7,566 bases of DNA from Clostridia bacterium (GTDB lineage: Bacteria; Bacillota; Clostridia; Oscillospirales; QAKW01). Positions 1 to 5,719 of this stretch are shown here, piece by piece (the first letter of the stretch is position 1; every line of letters starts with the position of its first letter). The DNA is taken from NCBI GenBank assembly GCA_017442025.1, contig JAFSBD010000209.1, positions 1 through 7,566 of the forward strand, given 5' to 3'. The position numbers were made by a program, and so were the translations under genes. The notes beneath the pieces were generated by a model. That model had not been told where the DNA came from. It was given only the letters and a program-made list of their open reading frames with translations, and did not search any database.

Positions 1-3000
1 GTTACCAATGATATCGATTTTGCAGGCGTTTCCATGCGCCCGCTTTATTATGGAAAATGGTTCGACGGCGTTATCGACGGCCATGATCATGTTTTTAAAA
101 ATGTAACGATGGAAGGTTCCGGCCAGCAGGATGCCTGCTTGGTATATTATCTTGCCGGTACCATTCAGCGGCTGGGCATTGCCAGCGGGTATTTCAAAAA
201 TACCAGCAGTTCTTCCAAGACCGGTGCCTTCGCTTCCTATACATCCTCGACCGGCGTTCTTTATAAATGCTGGAACGGAGCAACGGTGGAAGCCACGGTC
301 TATGGCGACCATCTGGGCGCTCTGGTCGGGAATACCACCAGTGGCGGTATCATCGATAGCTGCTATAATATCGGCAATGCCATTGCCAAGACCGGCGTTG
401 CCAGCAGCTTGACGGGCTATGGCGGAAATAAATGTAAGGTTTATAATTCCATCGGTATGGGAACGATGACCGCTCCCAAAGCGGCGGATACCGGCATGAT
501 TCGGATGCACGCCAATATTTACAGCACGACCGACTGTATGCCGCTCTTCAACAGTTATGCGGTGGGGATAAATGTTCTGGATTATAACGGCAAACCCGCC
601 AACTTCGAAATTGCCGGCCTGACGGTCAACGGCCATGCTTATAACGATGCGACCCTTCAGCAGGTCTATCAAGTTTCTTCGGCCGCTGAGGCGGCCTGGA
701 AGGTCAATAATAACCATCATGATACCGGGCGGGAGCAGGTCTATTTCACCCTGAATACCGATGGCAATCCCAAGTTTGGTTCGGCCACCGATCGGGTGGT
801 AAAGATCACCGTTGAGGTGGATGGAAAAGAGCCTGCCGTTTATTATAAGGCAACCGGGGAGAAGATCCGCGTTTCGGGCGCAGAAGGGCTCTATGGCGTT
901 TCCGAAAAGGCTTTGGTAGAGGGTGATATCATTACCGCCGGGGCGGAGGATGCTACCGTTACCTTCACCTATAGCGCGGCGGCGGAATTGCTGGCAACCA
1001 AGAAGAAACTCCAAAAAATATTGGATCAATATCAGGCCCGCAATCAGGCCTATTTTACCAACTGGGCCGCGCAACAGGCCTGGATGGATCAGGCGACCGC
1101 TACTCTTGCCAAGGAGAATGTTTCTTTGGAAGAGGTGCAGGCGGTGATCGCGGCAGATGCCGATGTGGATAAATCGGCGGTCGCCATGACCTACCCCGAT
1201 TATCCTTCTATTACCGAATATCCCGTCTATGCGGGCACCGGCGTCAAGGACTTGGCCATCGGCAGTAAGGCCGAATGGCTGGCGGCGGTAGCGATGAGCG
1301 ACTTTTCCAACGAATTGATCGACGCAGTGGATTTCAGCGGGGCGAAGCTTCATTTTACCGCCGATATCGATATGGAAGAGGAACCGATGCTCCCTCTTTG
1401 CTATAACGGTGTTTTAAACGCATCGGTCAACGGCCATGGCCATTTGGTTGATAACATCAACATTAATATCCATAATCCCTTAGGCCCGGTTGGCCTGATC
1501 GCCATGCTGGGCGGATATCGGAGCGTGCAGAATCTGCACGTAGACGGCAACATTACCGTTACCGGATGGCCAACCTATAAAGCCGAATGGGGCATTGCCG
1601 ATGGCGGCAATAAGGTCGGTGGGATCATCGGCCGTGTGCAGGGCGGCAACGGCTTGGTGCGCAATTGCCGTAATTTGGCAAAGATCTATGTGGAAAATCA
1701 GGATAATGTGGCAGGAATTGTCGGCGACAGCCGTAACCTTCCCAATATCGATCAGTGCATCAATCTTGGTTCGGTCAACGCCAATGGCCTGACCGGTTAC
1801 GGCGGAACTCTTACCAAGGTCAGCAATTCCATCAATGCAGGAGGCTTGTACGGTGCTCGCTATCATTATAACATGACCGATGGTGGCGTTACCCCCAATA
1901 GCCCCATGCCCGAGGATTATCTCATCAATACTTATGCGGCCTTTTCCTCTCTGCTGATCTTTACCGGCCGGGAGGCAGACCGTACTGCAGAGCAGAAGGC
2001 TGCGCGCGACAGTTTTAATGCCGCGCGGCTGACCGAGACGGCCCAAGAGGCGGCCTATATGGTCAATCGGAATTATACCCAAATGAACCTGGGCGACGGT
2101 CGGCGCACCTGGTATACCCTGGATGCCGATGGGAATGTGGATTTCGGCACCGAGGCCAATCAGATCCGCAAGGTAACCGTCCGCATGGCGGGCAGAGAGG
2201 ATCAGGTCTTTTATGCCGCCGCAGGCAGTACGGTGGAGCTGAAGAGCGAATTGGATGCTACTTATTTTGCTCTGCAGGGAAGTTATCAGGAAACCACCCT
2301 CAAGGGCAATAAGCTGACCCTGGGCAATGAGGATGTCAACCTTTTGGCAGGCCGCGGCGTTTATATGGGCGATGCCAACGGCAACGATACCATCGAGCTC
2401 CATGATGCGGTTACCATTCTGCGCCATGTTGTCGGCGTGGATGAAACCTGCGATGAAATGGCAGGCGATGTCAACCAAAATGCAACCCTGGATGCCAATG
2501 ATGCGGTGCTGGTGGTGCGCGGCTGGCTGAAGGACCCTCAGGCAACCTTCAAGCCCCAGGCTCCTGCCGATCATTCCGATTGGATCAAGGTGGTATCCTA
2601 TAACATCAAGACCCTCAGTTTCGAAGGCGATAAATTTGAGGCGGTTGCCGAGGTGCTCCGCGCGGCGGATGCCGATATTGTCGGCTTGCAGGAGGTGGAT
2701 CAGTATACCTCCCGCAGCGGCTCGGATAAGAGCCAGGTGGAAGAACTGGCCAAGGAACTGAGCTATCCCTACTATCACTTTGTTAAGACTATCAACTATC
2801 GCGGCGGGGAATACGGCCATGCTATCATGAGCCGCTATCCCATCAAGAGCGTGGATATTTATCGCTTTGCCGATGCCCCGGGGAATATCGATGCCGCCGA
2901 GCCCCGCGCGGTGGGGCGTTATGTCCTCGATGTGGGCGGCAAGGAACTGGTCTATTATAACGGCCATCTGGCCGAAACCACCGAACCCCAGTTGAGCTAT

Positions 3001-3306
3001 CTCAGCACCTTTATGGAAGCGGATGTGGATGCGGGCAAGAGCGTCATCATGACCGCCGACTTTTATTTGTATCCCACCCAAATGAGGGGCTGCATTGATA
3101 CCGCTAAGTTTACTGCTCTCAACGGCGGCGATGATTTCAGCACCTGCCTTAATACGACTACCAACGAGGTGAAACCCATCGATAACATTATCGTTTCCGA
3201 TAATCTGGATTATTCTTGGGATCAGGCCGCCGATAACGGTGTGAAGGTGGTAAGATCCACCGCCAGCGACCATTCTTTGATCTATTCTTATATTCGAATG
3301 AAATAA
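1..3306 (+). CDS. Large secreted protein (5'-truncated): two GLUG-like beta-helical blocks, FIVAR-like segment, type I dockerin, C-terminal EEP domain
   Basis: The frame is open from the first base (VTNDIDFAG...), so the gene starts upstream. The paralogue at 5720 has 77 codons before the matching point, including a Sec signal peptide. The visible part is 1101 codons (numbered from base 1). Residues about 1-232 are a GLUG-like beta-helical block (FDGVIDG..., GALVG...CYN), followed by a beta-rich module starting near EAAWKVN (W233). Residues 329-395 are a helical FIVAR-like segment. Residues about 421-680 are a second beta-helical block (GGIIG, AGIVG), and 686-785 repeat the post-helix module. 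Residues about 786-847 are a dockerin and 860-1101 an EEP domain. EEP residues seen are N868, E898, H989, D1020, D1061 and D1090-H1091. The expected Asn after D1020-F is Tyr (Y1022), so this domain may be inactive. Cysteines are few and no wall anchor or transmembrane segment is visible. It heads an operon with the two lipoproteins downstream. The domain calls come from reading motifs, and the substrate is unknown. Confidence 0.9.
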   Translation, partial: VTNDIDFAGVSMRPLYYGKWFDGVIDGHDHVFKNVTMEGSGQQDACLVYYLAGTIQRLGIASGYFKNTSSSSKTGAFASYTSSTGVLYKCWNGATVEATVYGDHLGALVGNTTSGGIIDSCYNIGNAIAKTGVASSLTGYGGNKCKVYNSIGMGTMTAPKAADTGMIRMHANIYSTTDCMPLFNSYAVGINVLDYNGKPANFEIAGLTVNGHAYNDATLQQVYQVSSAAEAAWKVNNNHHDTGREQVYFTLNTDGNPKFGSATDRVVKITVEVDGKEPAVYYKATGEKIRVSGAEGLYGVSEKALVEGDIITAGAEDATVTFTYSAAAELLATKKKLQKILDQYQARNQAYFTNWAAQQAWMDQATATLAKENVSLEEVQAVIAADADVDKSAVAMTYPDYPSITEYPVYAGTGVKDLAIGSKAEWLAAVAMSDFSNELIDAVDFSGAKLHFTADIDMEEEPMLPLCYNGVLNASVNGHGHLVDNININIHNPLGPVGLIAMLGGYRSVQNLHVDGNITVTGWPTYKAEWGIADGGNKVGGIIGRVQGGNGLVRNCRNLAKIYVENQDNVAGIVGDSRNLPNIDQCINLGSVNANGLTGYGGTLTKVSNSINAGGLYGARYHYNMTDGGVTPNSPMPEDYLINTYAAFSSLLIFTGREADRTAEQKAARDSFNAARLTETAQEAAYMVNRNYTQMNLGDGRRTWYTLDADGNVDFGTEANQIRKVTVRMAGREDQVFYAAAGSTVELKSELDATYFALQGSYQETTLKGNKLTLGNEDVNLLAGRGVYMGDANGNDTIELHDAVTILRHVVGVDETCDEMAGDVNQNATLDANDAVLVVRGWLKDPQATFKPQAPADHSDWIKVVSYNIKTLSFEGDKFEAVAEVLRAADADIVGLQEVDQYTSRSGSDKSQVEELAKELSYPYYHFVKTINYRGGEYGHAIMSRYPIKSVDIYRFADAPGNIDAAEPRAVGRYVLDVGGKELVYYNGHLAETTEPQLSYLSTFMEADVDAGKSVIMTADFYLYPTQMRGCIDTAKFTALNGGDDFSTCLNTTTNEVKPIDNIIVSDNLDYSWDQAADNGVKVVRSTASDHSLIYSYIRMK
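2356..2535 (+). other. Type I dockerin domain within gene 1
   Basis: Two EF-hand-like calcium-binding repeats lie about 32 residues apart. The first is GDANGNDTIELHDAVTILRH (Asp at codon 791) and the second is GDVNQNATLDANDAVLVVRG (Asp at codon 823). Both have the D-x-N-x-N spacing followed by an Asp at position 12 and a hydrophobic helix, as in type I dockerins, which bind cohesin modules on scaffoldins or surface proteins. It sits between the beta-helical region and the EEP domain instead of at a protein terminus. No cohesin is encoded in the window, so its partner must be elsewhere if it exists. Confidence 0.88.
2578..3303 (+). other. EEP (DNase I-like) domain of gene 1, catalytic Asn replaced
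   Basis: The domain spans codons 860-1101 and aligns along its whole length with the EEP domains of the two downstream lipoproteins. It keeps SYNIK, GLQEVD, GEYGHAIMSRYPI, NGHLA, PIDNI and SDH. The metal/phosphate motif reads TADFYLYP, where the paralogues read TADFNAVP and TADYNAKP. The Asn that normally follows the catalytic Asp by two positions is therefore Tyr (codon 3064-3066, tat). The Pro two positions after the final SDH is also lost (SDHSL against SDHKP and SDHYP). A binding or regulatory role without catalysis is possible, and this is inference. Confidence 0.85.
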
Positions 3307-3310
3307 GGAG
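3304..3310 (+). promoter_or_regulatory. Ribosome binding site of first lipoprotein gene
   Basis: TAAGGAG lies 7 bases before the ATG at 3318. It overlaps the TAA stop codon of the upstream gene, which fixes the start and suggests coupled translation. Confidence 0.85.
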
Positions 3311-3317
3311 CAAAAAA

Positions 3318-4436
3318 ATGAAAAAGCATATTGCCTTGCTGTTAATGATCGCATTGCTGATCGCCATGCTGGGCTCCTGCCGCTCGGCAGCGAATGATCA
3401 ACTGGAGTCGATGGAGAATGATTTGCCCACTGCCGATGTCTGGAACGATCCTGTTTACGGCTTGGAAGAAAAAGAGGAAGAGCCCGAAGAGCCTCAAGAG
3501 CCGGCGGAGGAACCTTCCGATCAAACCGAAAAGCCTTCGGAGAATAAGCCGAGCACTCAAAAGCCTGTAGAAAAGCCTTCGCAGCAGGAAACGCCCAAGG
3601 AAGAACCGCAAAAGCAGGAGACCCCTAAGGAAGAGACGCCCAAGGAGGAATTGCCCAAGGAAGAGGAACAGCAACCCATCGATTATTCTTCCTGGATCAA
3701 GGTGGCATCCTATAACATCAAGGCGTTGAACTATAATGCGAAGGATTCTTCCAAGGGCTCGGATCAATTTAATGCGGTGGTGGCAGAGCTGAGAAAGATC
3801 GATGCGGATATCGTCGGCCTGCAGGAGGTGGACCGCTTTTCGCCCCGCAAGAATGCCGATCAGGTAAAGGATCTGGCCGAGGCGCTGGGCTATAAGTATT
3901 ATAAATATACCAAGACCATCGACTACGGCAGCGGGGAATACGGCCACGCCATCATGAGCCGTTATCCCATCCTCTCCAGCAAAAGCTATGCCTTTGCCGA
4001 TGCACCCGGGGATATTGATGCTCGGGAGCCGCGGGCATTTTCCCGCCATATCTTAAAGATAAAGGATAAGCGGTTGGTCTTTTATAACGGCCATCTTGCC
4101 GAAAAAGCACCCGAACAATTGATGTATATGGCGGATCACTTTATGGCCAAGGATGTGGAGTCCGGGCTGAGCGTTGTTCTGACCGCAGACTTCAATGCGG
4201 TTCCTTCCCAGCTCATCGGTTGCTATGATCTGGATCTGTTTACCCTGCTCAACGGCGGGGATGATTTTGAAGATTGTCAGGGAACAACGGTGGATAACAA
4301 CAACCCCATCGATAACATTCTGGTTTCCGATAATCTGAAATATTATTGGAATACCAAAGAGAATTGCGGAATAGAGGTCGTTCAAACCAACGCCAGCGAC
4401 CATAAGCCCATCTATACCTATATCAATTTCAAATAA
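3318..4436 (+). CDS. EEP-family metal-dependent hydrolase lipoprotein (copy 1)
   Basis: The product is 372 aa. Residues 1-20 are a lipoprotein signal peptide (MKKH, a hydrophobic core, then LGSC) with the lipidated Cys at C21, so the protein is predicted to be anchored on the outer face of the membrane. Residues about 50-118 are a Glu/Pro/Lys-rich low-complexity tether with repeated ETPKEE units. Residues about 121-372 form an endonuclease/exonuclease/phosphatase domain. The active-site residues expected from DNase I are all present: N133 (SYNIK), E170 (QEVD), H259 (NGHL), D291 and N293 (DFN), D332 (PIDNI) and D361-H362 (SDHKP). The family hydrolyses phosphodiester or phosphomonoester bonds with divalent metal. 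Its members include DNases, sphingomyelinases and inositol phosphatases, and nothing here decides the substrate. The gene starts 11 bp after gene 1 and is followed 14 bp later by its paralogue. It ends with tandem stops (TAA TAG). Confidence 0.93.
   Translation: MKKHIALLLMIALLIAMLGSCRSAANDQLESMENDLPTADVWNDPVYGLEEKEEEPEEPQEPAEEPSDQTEKPSENKPSTQKPVEKPSQQETPKEEPQKQETPKEETPKEELPKEEEQQPIDYSSWIKVASYNIKALNYNAKDSSKGSDQFNAVVAELRKIDADIVGLQEVDRFSPRKNADQVKDLAEALGYKYYKYTKTIDYGSGEYGHAIMSRYPILSSKSYAFADAPGDIDAREPRAFSRHILKIKDKRLVFYNGHLAEKAPEQLMYMADHFMAKDVESGLSVVLTADFNAVPSQLIGCYDLDLFTLLNGGDDFEDCQGTTVDNNNPIDNILVSDNLKYYWNTKENCGIEVVQTNASDHKPIYTYINFK
3465..3671 (+). repeat. Low-complexity Glu/Pro/Lys tether-coding tract, copy 1
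   Basis: Codons 50-118 of the first lipoprotein are nearly all Glu, Pro, Lys, Gln, Ser and Thr. Imperfect cccaaggaagaa-type units occur four times toward the 3' end. The tract separates the lipid anchor from the enzyme domain and could let it reach through the cell wall. Such tracts are prone to slippage. Confidence 0.75.
3675..3715 (+). repeat. 41-bp exact repeat, copy 1 (EEP N-terminal boundary)
   Basis: This stretch, encoding PIDYSSWIKVASYN, is identical base for base to 4805-4845 in the next gene. The 30 bases from 3693 also match 2581-2610 in gene 1 with one mismatch. It marks the shared edge of the duplicated EEP module. Confidence 0.85.
4026..4049 (+). repeat. 24-bp exact repeat, copy 1 (EPRAFSRH coding)
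   Basis: The 24 bases are identical to 5150-5173 in the next gene and contain a small inverted repeat (GCGGG...CCCGC). This is a second island of nucleotide identity between the two lipoprotein paralogues. Confidence 0.75.
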
Positions 4437-4437
4437 T

Positions 4438-4443
4438 AGGGAG
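4438..4443 (+). promoter_or_regulatory. Ribosome binding site of second lipoprotein gene
   Basis: AGGGAG is centred in the 14-bp gap and lies 7 bases before the ATG at 4451. It begins just after the stop of the preceding gene. Confidence 0.82.
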
Positions 4444-4450
4444 AAAAACA

Positions 4451-5560
4451 ATGAAGAAATATCTTGCGTTATTTTTAGCTATCGTATTGGCGCTCTCCAT
4501 GCTGGGCGGTTGTTCAACTGCTCCGGATGAGGGGCTGGGTACGTTGGATACCGAAGTGCCGGATGTCGAGGTGGAATCGGATATTGATTCCGATCAAGAA
4601 AAGGAACCCAACAATTCGGGAGAAAAGCCTTCCGATCCAACCGAAAAGCCCTCGGAAGATAAGCCGAGTTCCCAAAAATCGGCAGAAAAACCCGATGAGG
4701 ATAAGAAGGATGAGCCCTCTAAGGAAGAGCCCTCCAAGGATGAACCCGCAAAGGAAGAAAAGCCCGGCAATGATCCCGTTGAGGATGAAGAAAAAGAGGA
4801 AAAGCCCATCGATTATTCTTCCTGGATCAAGGTGGCATCCTATAATATTAAGGCGCTTGTCTATAATCATGAAAATCCGGAAACCCCCTCCGATCAATTT
4901 GAGGATGTGGTTAAAGTTCTTCGGGAAATCGATGCGGATATCGTTGGCTTGCAGGAAGTGGATTACTTTAAGTCAAGAAGTGGATCTAAGGATCAGGTAA
5001 AAGAACTGGCTGAGGAATTGGGCTACCCCTATTATCACTTCACAAAGACGATCGATAGCGGCGGTGGGGAATACGGTCATGCAGTGATGAGCCGCTACCC
5101 CATCAAGTCCAGCAAGGAATGGCATTTTCCCGATGATATTAACGCAACAGAGCCGCGGGCATTTTCCCGCCATGTTATTGACATCAAGGGAAAACAATTA
5201 ATTTTTTATAACAGCCATCTTGCTCAAAAGAGCCCGGAGCAATTGATCTATATGATGGATCGGTTTATGGAAAAAGAAGCCAAGGATGGCAAAGCGGTCG
5301 TTATGACGGCGGACTATAACGCAAAGCCGGTATCGCTCATCGGATGCTTTGAGTTGGATGCCTTCACCTTGCTCAACGGTGGAGATGAATTTGATAATGC
5401 CCTGAAAACAACGGTTGACGATGGTGGTGCTATCGATAATATCCTGGTTTCCGATAATTTGGATTATTATTGGGATGCCGAGAAGAAATGCGGCATCAAG
5501 GTTATTGAAACAACCGCCAGCGACCATTATCCGCTCTATACCTATATTAATTTTAAGTAA
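4451..5560 (+). CDS. EEP-family metal-dependent hydrolase lipoprotein (copy 2)
   Basis: The product is 369 aa, a full-length paralogue of the preceding gene with the same layout. The lipoprotein signal peptide ends in LGGC with lipidated C21. An acidic Ser/Pro/Glu/Lys-rich tether covers residues about 46-118. The EEP domain covers residues about 120-369. The catalytic set is intact: N132, E169, H256 (here NSHL instead of NGHL), D288 and N290 (DYN), D329 and D358-H359 (SDHYP). Two cysteines of the domain (C299, C347) correspond to cysteines in copy 1 (C302, C350) and could pair, though this is a guess. The motif LNGGD followed by acidic/aromatic residues is shared by all three EEP domains in the window and may be a subfamily hallmark. 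Predicted location is membrane-anchored and outward-facing. It is the last gene of the operon, and a hairpin follows 21 bp after the stop. Substrate unknown. Confidence 0.93.
   Translation: MKKYLALFLAIVLALSMLGGCSTAPDEGLGTLDTEVPDVEVESDIDSDQEKEPNNSGEKPSDPTEKPSEDKPSSQKSAEKPDEDKKDEPSKEEPSKDEPAKEEKPGNDPVEDEEKEEKPIDYSSWIKVASYNIKALVYNHENPETPSDQFEDVVKVLREIDADIVGLQEVDYFKSRSGSKDQVKELAEELGYPYYHFTKTIDSGGGEYGHAVMSRYPIKSSKEWHFPDDINATEPRAFSRHVIDIKGKQLIFYNSHLAQKSPEQLIYMMDRFMEKEAKDGKAVVMTADYNAKPVSLIGCFELDAFTLLNGGDEFDNALKTTVDDGGAIDNILVSDNLDYYWDAEKKCGIKVIETTASDHYPLYTYINFK
4586..4804 (+). repeat. Low-complexity Glu/Ser/Pro/Lys tether-coding tract, copy 2
   Basis: Codons 46-118 of the second lipoprotein encode a charged Pro/Ser/Glu/Lys/Asp-rich linker with KEEPSKDEPAKEE-like units. 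It shares the SD(Q/P)TEKPSE(N/D)KPS segment with copy 1 but the rest has diverged, as expected for a spacer under weak sequence constraint. Confidence 0.75.
4805..4845 (+). repeat. 41-bp exact repeat, copy 2
   Basis: Identical to 3675-3715, at the start of the EEP domain. The identity ends at a synonymous C/T difference in the Asn codon that follows. Confidence 0.85.
5150..5173 (+). repeat. 24-bp exact repeat, copy 2
   Basis: Identical to 4026-4049 within the EEP domain, where it encodes EPRAFSRH. Confidence 0.75.
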
Positions 5561-5581
5561 TTTTGTAATATAAAAAATAAA

Positions 5582-5613
5582 AAGCCGGTGTCGACGTTAA
5601 TCGACACCGGCTT
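5582..5613. terminator. Strong hairpin, probable (bidirectional) intrinsic terminator
   Basis: A perfect 13-bp stem (5582-5594 with 5601-5613, AAGCCGGTGTCGA and its complement) closes a 6-base loop CGTTAA, 21 bp after the stop of the second lipoprotein. On the + strand the stem is followed by TTGCGCATTTTATGAC, a poor U-tract. On the - strand it is followed by TTTTTATTTTTTATA, a good U-tract. It most likely ends the three-gene operon, but its signature is stronger for leftward transcription. Confidence 0.8.
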
Positions 5614-5622
5614 GCGCATTTT

Positions 5623-5655
5623 ATGACATTTTTTTGAAAGAGGGTATGGTAAAAT
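5623..5655 (+). promoter_or_regulatory. Probable sigma-A type promoter for the second large gene
   Basis: There are two overlapping readings. One is ATGACA (5623-5628), 16 bases, then TATGGT (5645-5650). The other is an extended -10 TGGTAAAAT (5647-5655) with no good -35 at normal spacing. Either would start transcription near 5657-5663 and give a leader of about 60 bases, which includes a short possible hairpin (GCGCG 5668-5672 with CGCGC 5681-5685). The location after the terminator hairpin supports an independent transcription unit. Confidence 0.45.
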
Positions 5656-5702
5656 CAGGGTGAAAAAGCGCGTTCAGAGCCGCGCGATTCAAAAAAATGA
5701 AA

Positions 5703-5709
5703 AGAGGTG
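5703..5709 (+). promoter_or_regulatory. Ribosome binding site of second large gene
   Basis: AGAGGTG ends 10 bases before the ATG at 5720 and supports that start, which is also followed at once by a good signal peptide. Confidence 0.75.
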
Positions 5710-5719
5710 TAAAACAAAC

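Noticed and set aside
34..36. ATG at 34 as the start of the first large gene
   Set aside because: The frame is open to base 1, there is no ribosome binding site before this ATG, and the paralogue at 5720 has matching residues upstream (VTNDIDFAG) plus a signal peptide. It is an internal Met.
2356..3306. Calling the locus a cellulosome cluster
   Set aside because: There is one dockerin only, with no glycoside hydrolase, carbohydrate-binding module or cohesin in the window.
1480..3354. 624-codon open frame on the minus strand
   Set aside because: It lies in exact codon register opposite gene 1 and is open only because the sense gene avoids TTA, CTA and TCA codons. It has no ribosome binding site, and the sense strand shows clear domains.
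3590..3670. Short repeated units that could suggest a CRISPR or satellite array
   Set aside because: The units are imperfect, have no spacers, and stay in frame encoding a Pro/Glu/Lys linker.
4031..4046. Small inverted repeat GCGGG...CCCGC as a terminator or attenuator
   Set aside because: It is a 5-bp stem inside coding sequence with no U-tract, repeated in the paralogue at the same codons because the protein sequence is conserved.
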